From positions 62,001-126,000 of the forward strand of contig NZ_LHZA01000155.1 in the NCBI RefSeq assembly GCF_001580535.1: a DNA stretch of 64,000 nt, in the 5' to 3' direction. Shown in pieces: positions 35,596 to 44,025 of the stretch. Source of the stretch: Acetobacter cerevisiae. GTDB lineage: Bacteria > Pseudomonadota > Alphaproteobacteria > Acetobacterales > Acetobacteraceae. Both the position numbers and the translations under genes were made by a program. Under the pieces are notes generated by a model, which was not told the DNA's origin, did no database searches, and saw nothing but the letters and a program-made list of their open reading frames with translations. Numbering within the stretch: the first letter of the stretch is position 1; every line of letters begins with the position of its first letter.

Positions 35596-37035
35596 TCAAT
35601 TTCTATTATAACTGTCTTCCAATCTTATAATATCGTCTTCCCCCAGATAGGCCCCCGACTGAACCTCAATCAGGGTCAGCGGAATTTTTCCGGGATTTTC
35701 CAACCGGTGCACACAGCCCTGCGGCAGATAGACGCTCTCATTTTCGCGCACCAGCAACTCAGCATCGCCCTTCGTAACCAGCGCCACGCCCTCCACAACA
35801 ACCCAGTGCTCCGCCCGATGGAAATGCTTCTGGAGAGACAGCTTACCGCCCGGATTGACCACAATCCGTTTCACCTGGAAACGCTCATTGCGGGTCAGCC
35901 CTTCATAGAACCCCCAGGGACGATAATTCCTCTGATGCGTAGAAGCCTCTGGCCGCCCGTCTTTCTTGAGGCGATCCACCACCTTCTTTACGTCCTGCGC
36001 GCGGTCTTTATGCGTCACCAGCACAGCGTCACCAGTCACCACAACAACCACATCATCCAGACCGGTCACAGCCGTCAGCGGCCCTTCCGAGCGCACGTAA
36101 CATCCATGCGCATCTTCCGCTAAAACATCGCCCAGCAGCACATTGCCTTCCGCCGTCTTGGGGCTGATCTCCCACAACGCATCCCAGCTCCCGACATCCG
36201 ACCACCCCAGATCCGCAGGGATCACGGCGGAAACCTGTGTGTGCTCAGCTACGGCATAATCGATGGAAATATCGGGGGCCTGCGCAAACGCCTCTTTATC
36301 GAGCCGGATAAAATCGAGATCTGTCTTCCGTTTTTCAAAAGCCTCCTGCACGCTTTGCAAAACCTGCGGTGCGTAACGATGCATTTCAGCCAGCAACACA
36401 TCCGCCCGAAAGACAAACATGCCGGAATTCCAGAAGTAATTGCCGTCTTTTACAAAGTCTTCCGCAACAGCCTGCAGAGGCTTTTCCCGGAAAGAACGGA
36501 TTGTAAAAGCCCCGTCTACACCCGGAAGCGGGTCGCCTTTTTCAATATAGCCATACCCGGTTTCCGGACAGGTGGGCGTCATTCCGAAGGTGACCACCCG
36601 CCCCTGTTCCGCAGCCTGCACAGCTTTTTCCATAGCCTGCGTTAGCGCGTCAGACTTCTTGATGTCCGCATCGGCCGCCATCATCCACAACACAGCATCC
36701 GGATGCGTCTGGGCCACGAGCAAAGCCGCTGCCGTAATAGCTGGCGCTGAATTCCGGCCGACCGGCTCAAGCATAATACTGGGATTTGCGACCGAGACTT
36801 CCCGCAGTTGCTCGGCAATCAAAAAGCGGTGCTCTTCATTACAAACAATAACAGGCGGCGCAAAACCTGCGGCATTCCCACGCAGTACTGTTTCCTGCAG
36901 CATGCTGCGCTCACTTACGAGCGACCAGAGCTGTTTAGGGAAACTGGCGCGCGACATGGGCCAGAGCCGACTCCCCGTGCCACCAGACAGCACAACCGGC
37001 ACGATCATTTTGCTGCCAGCAGGGCGTGACGTCAT
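35596..37035 (-). CDS. manC: mannose-1-phosphate guanylyltransferase / mannose-6-phosphate isomerase
   Basis: A 479-residue bifunctional enzyme. The nucleotidyltransferase domain (about 10-300) has the pyrophosphorylase signature LSGGTGSRLWPMSR (17-30), with FPKQ following, and FWNSGMFVF. The C-terminal cupin (about 320-479) has the type II phosphomannose isomerase motif, LSLQKHFHRAEHWVVVEG, where histidines bind the metal. Together they convert fructose-6-phosphate via mannose-6-phosphate and mannose-1-phosphate to GDP-mannose (a separate phosphomannomutase is needed), for exopolysaccharide or lipopolysaccharide. The ATG follows AAGGA. It diverges from the AT-rich mucR leader. The symbols xanB, algA and aceM are used for relatives. 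Confidence 0.94.
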   Translation of the reverse strand: MTSRPAGSKMIVPVVLSGGTGSRLWPMSRASFPKQLWSLVSERSMLQETVLRGNAAGFAPPVIVCNEEHRFLIAEQLREVSVANPSIMLEPVGRNSAPAITAAALLVAQTHPDAVLWMMAADADIKKSDALTQAMEKAVQAAEQGRVVTFGMTPTCPETGYGYIEKGDPLPGVDGAFTIRSFREKPLQAVAEDFVKDGNYFWNSGMFVFRADVLLAEMHRYAPQVLQSVQEAFEKRKTDLDFIRLDKEAFAQAPDISIDYAVAEHTQVSAVIPADLGWSDVGSWDALWEISPKTAEGNVLLGDVLAEDAHGCYVRSEGPLTAVTGLDDVVVVVTGDAVLVTHKDRAQDVKKVVDRLKKDGRPEASTHQRNYRPWGFYEGLTRNERFQVKRIVVNPGGKLSLQKHFHRAEHWVVVEGVALVTKGDAELLVRENESVYLPQGCVHRLENPGKIPLTLIEVQSGAYLGEDDIIRLEDSYNRN

Positions 37036-37434
37036 TTTGAACAGTCCTTATTCCGGGATCTTACAAATATTAAAGAGTTATCGCAGCCAATCCGTGCCAA
37101 TTAAGAGGACTGCCCGCACGCAGCAGGGTCGTTTTGGATAGTAGGCCAAACCGTAAAGTCAATTATGCCATTTGCAAATACCAGTGTCTCAAAAACAAAC
37201 TCCACCTATTACCCAGCCCTGGTGCGCAGACCGAGCGAACAAAACAATTTATCCTTAAAATAGATTACCAAATATTTATTTTACTTGCATACATCTCCTC
37301 TTTCACTCTCTTCGGGAGATGTTTTTCATGACACATTCAATTTTATTCAATCACATTGCTATATTCTGTATTCACAAACAAGAATTGTAATAGTATGGGT
37401 GACTCATTCAGCCCAACAAATAAACGGAATTATC
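37036..37434. other. AT-rich intergenic region upstream of mucR
   Basis: No credible gene lies in these 399 bases. From about 37140 the composition turns AT-rich, with many A/T runs and the repeated word ATTCAAT (37334-37352), unlike the GC-rich surroundings. MucR/Ros proteins bind AT-rich sites and often repress their own gene, so this is a candidate autoregulatory region (inference). A hairpin with T-run lies inside at 37291-37326. Confidence 0.6.
37291..37326 (+). terminator. hairpin plus T-run in the mucR leader
   Basis: Arms 37291-37298 (ACATCTCC) and 37315-37322 pair over eight bases around a 16-base loop and run into TTTTT. It sits about 110 bases upstream of the mucR start with no plus-strand gene before it, so it would act as an attenuator or end a short leader or small RNA. 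Confidence 0.5.
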
Positions 37435-37896
37435 ATGACAGAGAACCAGAGCTATCCCAACATTCTTGATCTGGCGGCAGAAATCGTTTCGGCACACGTT
37501 TCCAACAACCAGACCGATCCTGCTCTGATCCCCACCCTGATCCGTGATGTGTATCAGGCTCTGAAAACGGCTGACCAGCCGCAGAACGAACCGGAAAAGC
37601 TGCAGCCTGCCGTTCCGGTCAAGCGCTCTGTGTTCCCTGACTACATCGTCTGTCTGGAAGACGGTAAGAAACTGAAAATGCTCAAGCGCCACCTGCAGAG
37701 CGCCTATGGCATTACGCCGGAACAGTACCGTGAGCGTTGGGGCCTGCCGGCTGACTACCCCATGGTTGCGCCGAACTATGCAGAACGTCGCTCCACTCTG
37801 GCGCGTGAGATTGGTCTGGGCCGCAAAATCCATGCAACGCCGGAAGGTGAAGAAGCTGGCGCACGTGGCCGCCGCGGCAAAAAAACCACAGCCTGA
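37435..37896 (+). CDS. mucR: MucR/Ros family transcription regulator
   Basis: A 153-residue regulator. The N-terminal part (about 1-45, NILDLAAEIVSAHVSNN) forms the oligomerisation region, and the DNA-binding domain (about 62-135) contains FPDYIVCLEDGKKLKMLKRH and PADYPMVAPNYAERRSTLA, plain MucR hallmarks. In Ros/MucR zinc fingers the metal is held by Cys, Asp and two His; here Cys, Asp and the KRH histidine are present, but the usual HH or HY pair is AY (LQSAYGITPE). MucR proteins act like nucleoid proteins and control surface polysaccharide, motility and cell-cycle genes. The ATG at 37435 is used since upstream codons are AT-rich and non-coding. A terminator follows at 37982. Confidence 0.94.
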   Translation: MTENQSYPNILDLAAEIVSAHVSNNQTDPALIPTLIRDVYQALKTADQPQNEPEKLQPAVPVKRSVFPDYIVCLEDGKKLKMLKRHLQSAYGITPEQYRERWGLPADYPMVAPNYAERRSTLAREIGLGRKIHATPEGEEAGARGRRGKKTTA

Positions 37897-37981
37897 TCGT
37901 TCAGGGTCTGACAGTATTCCTCTGGTTCGTGCTGTCAGACTATTTATGTATTGACGGATCACTCCGGCTTAGTGAATTTTG

Positions 37982-38020
37982 AAGTGCGCACCGGCTTTAT
38001 GGCTGGTAGCGCACTTTTTT
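37982..38020 (+). terminator. intrinsic terminator after mucR
   Basis: Arms 37982-37989 (AAGTGCGC) and 38009-38016 pair perfectly and the stem runs into six T residues. A second, weaker inverted repeat (37906-37914 with 37932-37940) lies closer to the mucR stop. Confidence 0.82.
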
Positions 38021-38104
38021 ATTTGGCGTCCCTTTTTGTCACGCAGATCCGCTGGCCCCCTGATTGTCCGGCAGATTGATATTCCAGAATTTGGAAGGTG
38101 GACC

Positions 38105-38395
38105 ATGACCAAGTCTGAGCTTATTGCCGCACTCATGCAGAAACATCCGCATCTGCAGCTCAAGGACATCAATCTGATCGTCAATACTGTCTTCGACTCT
38201 ATTTCCAGCAGTCTGGCAGACAATAACCGCGTCGAATTACGCGGCTTCGGGGCGTTTTCCATCAAGGAACGAGACCCGCGCATTGGCCGCAATCCGAAAA
38301 CAGGCGAGCAGGTTCAGGTTTCTAAAAAATACATCCCGTTCTTTAAAACAGGAAAAGACCTGCACGCCCGCATCAATAAAGCGCGTAAAGCCTGA
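38105..38395 (+). CDS. ihfB: integration host factor, beta subunit
   Basis: A 96-residue DNA-bending protein of the HU/IHF fold. MTKSELIAALMQKHPHL is a typical IHF-beta N-terminus, and the DNA-binding arm contains the signature RGFGAFSIKERDPRIGRNPK. It pairs with the alpha subunit, whose gene is also in this window (43619-43939), to make sharp bends at promoters and recombination sites. The frame extends upstream, but the ATG at 38105 has GGAAGG ahead and matches family length. It has its own space after the mucR terminator. Confidence 0.95.
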   Translation: MTKSELIAALMQKHPHLQLKDINLIVNTVFDSISSSLADNNRVELRGFGAFSIKERDPRIGRNPKTGEQVQVSKKYIPFFKTGKDLHARINKARKA

Positions 38396-38439
38396 CATCA
38401 CCCTCAGGCGCGCCTTTGCGCCTGCACTGACCCAATTCG

Positions 38440-39708
38440 TCAGGCCAGACTATCCATAAACGCTTTCACCTGCCGAAGATCTTCGACAAACCGGGCATAT
38501 TCCCGCTGCTTATCGGCCTCACTGGGCAAGCGGAGCAGATAGGAAGGGTGGACTGTCACCAGCCCCTGACTTCCCTCCCCTAACGGAAAAATGCGGGATC
38601 GCTCACGAGAAATCGTGACCGGGCGATGCAGCAGACTTTGCGCCGCCGTCACCCCCATCATGACAATCAAGGCCGGCTGAATCAGCCGTCGTTCTGCATC
38701 CAGCCACATCTGGCAGGCCTGCACAGAGTCCTGCTCCGGCTTTTGATGCAGGCGGCGACCATTCCGCCAGGTAAAGCGGAAATGCTTGACCGCATTCGTG
38801 ACATAGACCGTGCTGCGGCTCAGCCCCGCCTCTTCCAGCGCCCGCTCCAGCACCTGACCAGCAGGCCCCACAAACGGACGCCCGGCCTGATCTTCCTGAT
38901 CCCCCGGCTGCTCACCCACCAGCATGACGCGCGCGGTAGCGGCCCCTTCCCCAAACACCGTGCGCGCGGCCGGACGCCAGAGCGTGCACGACCGGCAATC
39001 CATTGCCTCTGCGGCCAGAGCGTCAAGCGATGTCGTCGTTTCCACTTCTGCACTATCGGGCACCAGAACTGTACGCGGCCAATCCTGCCACATCCCCTGC
39101 CCGGCCTGCTGCCAGCCGCCCTGCGGTTCCGCTGTCGCCTCAGCACCGCCCGCGCCAAACCACAGGGCTTTGCCATCCCACTTCATGCTGCGATAAGCCG
39201 TGCGGATTTCCCATGGTCGTGCATAACGCGCCATACAATAAGCCGCGTTGCCTTCCACCACATAAGCAGTTGGCGTGGCAGACCAGACGGTCTGGGCCGG
39301 GTCCGCAAAAACACGAGCGAACTCCAGCCGGAAGCGCTCCGTTTCGGCTTTAACGGCCTCCACAAGCGCCACCACACTGCGCACATCCGGGTCATCAAGC
39401 GCCGTTGTCAGATCCAGATGGTCCTGCACGACGCGAAAAACCAGACGATAAAGCGCATCAAATCGCTCGGGCGATGACGCCTGAAGCCCCAGAAGAATCC
39501 ACTCCACCAGCCGTCGCGGCAGATGAAGCACGGCATTGGGATCGGTTTGCTCGGAGGAGGCAACCTGAAAAACCCGCTGTGCGTCTTCAGCCGACTGCGC
39601 CACCCGCCAGGACAACGCCTCAGGCGGCGTGCCTGCCAGAGCATAGTGCCGCGCAGCCTGTCGCCATGTTTTCAGATCAACCTGATGCGCCAGAACAATT
39701 TCTGTCAC
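38440..39708 (-). CDS. UdgX-type uracil-DNA binding protein fused to DUF4130 domain
   Basis: A 422-residue two-domain protein. The first 200 residues match the DUF4130 layout (HLPRRLVEWILLGLQASSPE, MARYARPWEIR). Residues 235-420 are a family 4/5-like uracil-DNA glycosylase domain with Fe-S cysteines C238 and C241, motif GEQPGDQEDQAGRPFVGPAG (265-284) and HPSYLLR (387-393). The loop NGRRLHQ (317-322) matches the KRRIH insertion of mycobacterial UdgX, whose histidine forms a covalent bond with the abasic sugar after uracil removal; H321 is the equivalent. A radical-SAM gene often accompanies this fusion but is not seen here. The gene follows murJ on the opposite side with an 80-base gap. Confidence 0.88.
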   Translation of the reverse strand: MTEIVLAHQVDLKTWRQAARHYALAGTPPEALSWRVAQSAEDAQRVFQVASSEQTDPNAVLHLPRRLVEWILLGLQASSPERFDALYRLVFRVVQDHLDLTTALDDPDVRSVVALVEAVKAETERFRLEFARVFADPAQTVWSATPTAYVVEGNAAYCMARYARPWEIRTAYRSMKWDGKALWFGAGGAEATAEPQGGWQQAGQGMWQDWPRTVLVPDSAEVETTTSLDALAAEAMDCRSCTLWRPAARTVFGEGAATARVMLVGEQPGDQEDQAGRPFVGPAGQVLERALEEAGLSRSTVYVTNAVKHFRFTWRNGRRLHQKPEQDSVQACQMWLDAERRLIQPALIVMMGVTAAQSLLHRPVTISRERSRIFPLGEGSQGLVTVHPSYLLRLPSEADKQREYARFVEDLRQVKAFMDSLA

Positions 39709-39787
39709 GGTTTTCCTCTCTTTCCGTCAGCGACACAGCACGATGCACAAAGCACGTCCGCAGAACGCAGATGCCAGCCTTAACGCC

Positions 39788-41338
39788 TCAGGCGCGACGC
39801 TTGCGCAAACGCCGCTGAAAGCGCGCCAGAATATCTGCCGCATTCATGATGCCAAACACATGCAGCAGTGCACCATACAGAACGGCCCCCAGACCAACCA
39901 TGCTGCCAAGCCAGAGAATCCGGACGCCCAACCCGGACGGGAAGGCCAGAAGAGCCTGCGCCCCGAGCAACAGTCCCCCCATAAGGAGCGCGGCACAGGC
40001 CGTCTTGAACATTCTGAACTGCTCCGTCCCGGAAACCTGCAAAGCCTTACGCCGCATGAGCAGAATGGCCAGACAGGCCACATTGGCACAGGCCGCCAGA
40101 CTACTGGCCAGCGGCGGCCCCATATGGGCCAGCGGCTTCATGAACAGCAGGTTCAGAAGAAAGTTCAGCACCAGAATGCCAATCCCGACATAAACCGGCG
40201 TGCGTGTGTCACCACGTGCAAAAAAGGCCGGGGAAAAGACTTTGACCAGCACAAAAGCCGGAAGCCCGATGGCGTAGGTCCGCAGAGCCTGAGCTGACAG
40301 AAGTGCGTCATGCTCGGTAAAGGAGCCATGGCCGAACAGGACAATCATGATCGGGCCAGCCAGCACCAGCAACCCCGCCACGGCGGGAAGCGTGAGGATG
40401 AGCACGTAACTCATGGCCCGGTTCTGGGCGGAATGCGCTGCATCATGCTCGCCCGCTGCCAGATGGCGGGTCAACACCGGCAGCAAGGTTGTCCCGGCCG
40501 CAGCGCCCAGCACACCGAGCGGTAGCTGATTGATGCGGTCCGCAAAATACATCAGCGAGACACTGCCGGAAGGCAGCAGCGTTCCGATGATGGTATCAAC
40601 GGTAAGGTTGATCTGCCCGACACCACTCCCCACCAGCCCCGGCACCATGCGGCGCACCAGCAGACGGATGCGCGGCGTCAAAGCGGGCCAAAGCGGCATC
40701 AGTCCAAAGTGCGCCCGATGCGCGGCCCACAGCAGCAGGCCAAGCTGCGCCACGCCAGAGGCCGTCACACCCCATGCTGCCGCATACGCCACATTCGGCA
40801 AAAACGGCGAGGCGAACAGAATGGCGGCAATCCCCACCACATTGAATGCCAGATAAGCGGCGGCGGCCATGCCAAAGCGGTGCAAGCCGTTGAGAACGCC
40901 CGCGACCAGAGCCGCCGCGCAGATCAGCACCAGATAGGGAAAGGTAATGCGACTAAGGCTGACACCCAGCGCATAGCGTTCACCTGTCTGCAAAAAGCCG
41001 GGCGCAATCAGCCGCAGCACCTGCGGCATGAAGATTTCCCCCAGCACGCACAGGAACAGCAGCCAGAGCAGCATGACGCCCAGCGCCCGCCGCGCAAATG
41101 TCCGGGCTTCCTCTTCCCCTTCTTTTGTCAGGACAGAAGAAAACAGCGGGACAAAGGCTGCGTTAAATGCACCCTCGCCAAACAGCCGCCGAAACATGTT
41201 CGGCAACCGGAACGCCACCTGATAGGCATCCTGCAAAGCCCCAGCACCCATGAAGGCCGCCAGAAGCTGATCCCGCACCAGACCAAGGATACGGCTGAGC
41301 ATGGTCCAGCCGCCAACAGTAAGAAAATTTTTGAGCAT
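39788..41338 (-). CDS. murJ: lipid II flippase MurJ
   Basis: MurJ (MviN), 516 residues, an inner-membrane protein that moves lipid II to the periplasmic side for peptidoglycan synthesis. About 14 helices are visible. Family marks include the start MLKNFLTVGGWTMLSRILGLVRD, AFMGAGALQDAYQVAFRLPN, LFGEGAFNAAFVP and the conserved Arg in FFARGDTRTPV. Length is standard. It reads away from the AI-2E-family gene (gap 183 bases) and precedes the UdgX gene on the same strand. Confidence 0.96.
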   Translation of the reverse strand: MLKNFLTVGGWTMLSRILGLVRDQLLAAFMGAGALQDAYQVAFRLPNMFRRLFGEGAFNAAFVPLFSSVLTKEGEEEARTFARRALGVMLLWLLFLCVLGEIFMPQVLRLIAPGFLQTGERYALGVSLSRITFPYLVLICAAALVAGVLNGLHRFGMAAAAYLAFNVVGIAAILFASPFLPNVAYAAAWGVTASGVAQLGLLLWAAHRAHFGLMPLWPALTPRIRLLVRRMVPGLVGSGVGQINLTVDTIIGTLLPSGSVSLMYFADRINQLPLGVLGAAAGTTLLPVLTRHLAAGEHDAAHSAQNRAMSYVLILTLPAVAGLLVLAGPIMIVLFGHGSFTEHDALLSAQALRTYAIGLPAFVLVKVFSPAFFARGDTRTPVYVGIGILVLNFLLNLLFMKPLAHMGPPLASSLAACANVACLAILLMRRKALQVSGTEQFRMFKTACAALLMGGLLLGAQALLAFPSGLGVRILWLGSMVGLGAVLYGALLHVFGIMNAADILARFQRRLRKRRA

Positions 41339-41521
41339 GATAGACTGCTTATACGAGCAGCCTTCCCTTTAGAGATAGGGGGATAAGCTTTCAAACCTCA
41401 AATAAAAGCCGCCCCTGTGCAGAGCCCCTATGCCTCTATATTTTGCTCGACCGAAAGCGCTTGAACGCGCAAACTTGTCAATAATGATATTTTTCACTGG
41501 GTAAGAGGAGAGACGCCCCAT

Positions 41522-42643
41522 ATGCCAGACACGACAAGCCAGCCCACAAGTTCCGGGCATCCACGCTGTATTCTGGTCAAACCGAGCCAGCGCTCCAGAA
41601 AAGGGCAGGAAACAGCGCGTAACGTTCTGGCATTTTTTATCTTCGCCGTTGCTCTTTACACAATCCATGGATTTTTGCCGGCGCTGGTATGGGGCGGCGT
41701 GTTCGCCATTGCCACATGGCCGCTCTATACGCGCGCTCAGGCCGCGTGGCCTAAAGCTGCACAGGGTACGGTTTTGCCGTTTCTCTTTACCGCAGCCATG
41801 GCACTGATTTTTGTTATTCCCTTAATGCTCATCACGCTGGAAGCTGTAGGCGAGGCCCAAAGCGCGTTAAGCTGGCTGGAACACGCCCGACAAAACGGTG
41901 TGCCTGTGCCAGACGCCCTTAGCCGCCTGCCCATTGGCAGCCAGACGCTCACGCACTGGTGGCAGGCCCACCTGTCCAACCCGGAAGATGTTTCCAACCT
42001 GACAGGCGCGCTGGACAGCAAGGGCATGGCGATAACCAAGGCGCTTGGATCTCAGATTGCGCACCGTGGCACGCTGTTCTGCTTCTCAATCATCACCCTG
42101 TTTTTTCTTTATAAGGATGGCACGTCCGTCATCCGCCAGTGCCGCATTGCCTCCCGGCGCGCCTTTGGCAAACGCGGGGAAACCATTGCCCGCCAGATTG
42201 TCGCCTCTGTCCACGGCACCGTGCTGGGTCTGGTGCTGGTTGGTATTGGCGAAGGCCTGCTGATGGGTATTGTCTATACCATTGCCGGCGCGCCGCACCC
42301 TGCCCTGTTTGGTGTCATCACGGCTGTCGCCGCCATGATCCCTTTCTGCGCCATGATAGCTGTGGGCCTTGTGTCTTTACTGATCCTCGTCAAGGGCGCG
42401 TCCCTTGCCGGTATCGTGACCTTCTGCATTGGTGCTGTGGTGATTTTTGTGGCTGACCACTTTATCCGCCCCGTTCTTATTGGCGGCAGCACGCAGCTCC
42501 CCTTCCTGTGGGTTCTGCTGGGTATTCTGGGTGGTGCGGAAACATGGGGCCTGCTGGGCCTGTTTGTCGGCCCTGCGGCCATGGCGGCCCTTAACCTGCT
42601 GTGGCGCCGCTGGACTGCGGGCAACAACGCCATAAAGGCCTGA
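41522..42643 (+). CDS. AI-2E family transporter
   Basis: A 373-residue membrane protein with seven or eight helices. The TM pairs near the start (VLAFFIFAVALYTIHGFLPALVWGGVFAIATWPLY) and the C-terminal GGAETWGLLGLFVGPAAMAAL are typical of the AI-2 exporter (TqsA/PerM/YdiK) family, whose members export autoinducer-2 or act as Na+/H+ antiporters. Substrate cannot be told from sequence. The N-terminal 35 residues are polar, without a signal sequence. The frame starts at 41522 with GAGGAGA a few bases upstream. Confidence 0.85.
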   Translation: MPDTTSQPTSSGHPRCILVKPSQRSRKGQETARNVLAFFIFAVALYTIHGFLPALVWGGVFAIATWPLYTRAQAAWPKAAQGTVLPFLFTAAMALIFVIPLMLITLEAVGEAQSALSWLEHARQNGVPVPDALSRLPIGSQTLTHWWQAHLSNPEDVSNLTGALDSKGMAITKALGSQIAHRGTLFCFSIITLFFLYKDGTSVIRQCRIASRRAFGKRGETIARQIVASVHGTVLGLVLVGIGEGLLMGIVYTIAGAPHPALFGVITAVAAMIPFCAMIAVGLVSLLILVKGASLAGIVTFCIGAVVIFVADHFIRPVLIGGSTQLPFLWVLLGILGGAETWGLLGLFVGPAAMAALNLLWRRWTAGNNAIKA

Positions 42644-42647
42644 ACAG

Positions 42648-42676
42648 CAAAAAGGGTGTTCAAGTTCTGAACACCC
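42648..42676 (-). terminator. intrinsic terminator of the tRNA-Pro gene
   Basis: Arms 42654-42662 (GGGTGTTCA) and 42668-42676 pair over nine bases around AGTTC. On the minus strand the stem runs into five T residues, 45 bases after the tRNA. It lacks a T-run on the plus strand. Confidence 0.85.
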
Positions 42677-42720
42677 ACTAAACTGCTCTGAAATTTTTCA
42701 GAAAACCAAGTGGACAAATA

Positions 42721-42794
42721 TCGGGCAGGCGGGATTCGAACCCACGACCCCCAGTCCCCCAGACTGATGCGCTACCAGACTGCGCTACTGCCCG
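42721..42794 (-). tRNA. tRNA-Pro, anticodon GGG
   Basis: Reading the minus strand from 42794 gives a 74-base cloverleaf: acceptor stem CGGGCAG/CTGCCCG, D-arm GCGC/GCGC, anticodon stem TCAGT/ACTGG with loop CTGGGGG (anticodon GGG), a five-base variable loop, T-arm with TTCGAAT, and discriminator A. The 3' CCA is not encoded. It reads codons CCC and CCU. Confidence 0.96.
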
Positions 42795-42858
42795 TCCATT
42801 TGGTGAAAGGGTCTTTAGCAGGCCCCTTCACAACACACAAGCCACCTTGCTGTTTTTT

Positions 42859-43626
42859 TCACGCCGTCAGGCGATTACGGAATGCTTCCAGCTCAACCAG
42901 AATGTCAGCCAGATCATTTTTCAGCTGCACATTCTGCTTTTCCAGCCGACGCATCAACTCGCCAGAAACAGCGTTCGCCTCCGGTGCAGCAGGTGCAGGT
43001 GCAGGTGCAGGTGCAGGTGCAGCCTCAACAGTATTTTCAGGCTCGAAAGCAACCTCATGAGGCTGCTCTTCCGCGTGTTGCGGCTCCTGAACTTCTGAAG
43101 GCTGCGTAAGAACCGAATTTTCAGTCGTCTCTTCATGCTCTTCAGGATTCGCAAGAGAAACGGGTTCAGCTACAGGCGACTGGTCCGTATCCGTAACCGC
43201 AGACTCAGCATCCCCCTGCGCCTCATCAGGCAAAGACACAGCCGGCTCCGGCGCAATCTCTTCAGGGATAGACGCCGTCACTGCGGAGCTTTGCTGAGCC
43301 GCTTCGGCTTCCCCTTCACGCAAAAGACGCTGCACACCTTTTACGGTGTAGCCTTTGGCATATAGAAGATCGGAAATATGGCGGAGCAGTTCGACATCAG
43401 CCGGACGATAATACCGGCGACCACCGCCTCTTTTCAGCGGGCGAACCTGCTCGAAGCGCGTTTCCCAGAATCGCAGCACATGCTGAGGCACATGCAACTC
43501 GTCAGCCACTTCACTAATGGTGCGAAACGCAAGCGGCCCTTTTTCTGTGCGGGCCAGCGCACCGTTCTCCTCGTCCGGCAGGCCGGAGAGATCTGTTATG
43601 GAAGAAGGATGGTCGGTGTCACTCAT
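42859..43626 (-). CDS. MerR family transcription regulator with Ala-Pro linker and C-terminal coiled coil
   Basis: A 255-residue regulator. The MerR-type helix-turn-helix (about 30-100) contains [20 protein letters not shown] and the [15 protein letters not shown] wing. An acidic, Glu/Ala/Ser-rich linker (about 110-205) follows, then an (Ala-Pro)n stretch encoded by a hexamer repeat, and finally a helical segment ([20 protein letters not shown]) likely to form a dimerising coiled coil. No metal-binding Cys set is seen. The ATG at 43626 overlaps the ihfA end by eight bases. In alphaproteobacteria this gene is regularly found downstream of plsX-fabH-ihfA; its effector is unknown. Confidence 0.88.
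   Translation of the reverse strand: MSDTDHPSSITDLSGLPDEENGALARTEKGPLAFRTISEVADELHVPQHVLRFWETRFEQVRPLKRGGGRRYYRPADVELLRHISDLLYAKGYTVKGVQRLLREGEAEAAQQSSAVTASIPEEIAPEPAVSLPDEAQGDAESAVTDTDQSPVAEPVSLANPEEHEETTENSVLTQPSEVQEPQHAEEQPHEVAFEPENTVEAAPAPAPAPAPAAPEANAVSGELMRRLEKQNVQLKNDLADILVELEAFRNRLTA
42991..43020. repeat. in-frame hexamer repeat (AGGTGC)5 in the merR gene
   Basis: Five perfect AGGTGC copies on the plus strand encode the Ala-Pro stretch of the linker. Copy-number changes would stay in frame and alter only linker length. Confidence 0.9.
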
Positions 43627-43939
43627 CGTCATACGCCTCGCCACCTTCAAGCGGCTCGTGATTAATGGCTGCACGCAGCAGCTGACTGGGGCGGAAAACC
43701 AGAACGGAACGCGGGAGAATCGGAACTTCCTCACCCGTTTTCGGGTTGCGTCCGCAGCGCTGGCCTTTTTGCCTTACGGAAAAAGTCCCAAAACCACTGA
43801 TCTTGACGCTTTCACCACGCTCAAGCGCAAGCATGACTGTTTCCAGAATATCTTCCAGAAGCACAGCCGATTCTTTACGGGACAGCCCAACCTGCTGATA
43901 AATCCGCTCGACCAGAGAGGCACGCGTGACAGTTTCCAT
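43619..43939 (-). CDS. ihfA: integration host factor, alpha subunit
   Basis: A 106-residue HU/IHF-fold protein. The start [21 protein letters not shown] and the arm signature [25 protein letters not shown] mark IHF-alpha rather than HU. It lies between fabH and merR, the standard alphaproteobacterial position, whereas gammaproteobacteria have it after pheT. Its stop overlaps merR by eight bases. The beta subunit gene is at 38105-38395. Confidence 0.95.
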   Translation of the reverse strand: METVTRASLVERIYQQVGLSRKESAVLLEDILETVMLALERGESVKISGFGTFSVRQKGQRCGRNPKTGEEVPILPRSVLVFRPSQLLRAAINHEPLEGGEAYDDE

Positions 43940-44025
43940 ACTGATGAAAGTAACACGTTGGGCGACCTCGTCAATTCTCTCGTGAGGTCACCCAACATCA
44001 TGTCATCAGAATTTTGAAAACGCCG

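Noticed and set aside
37134-37331. A 65-codon frame in the AT-rich region before mucR
   Set aside because: No ribosome-binding site, AT-driven composition and overlap with the leader hairpin; better explained as non-coding.
38405-38424. A CAGGCGC hairpin between ihfB and the UdgX-type gene
   Set aside because: Seven-base stem with no T-run on either strand; too weak to call a terminator.
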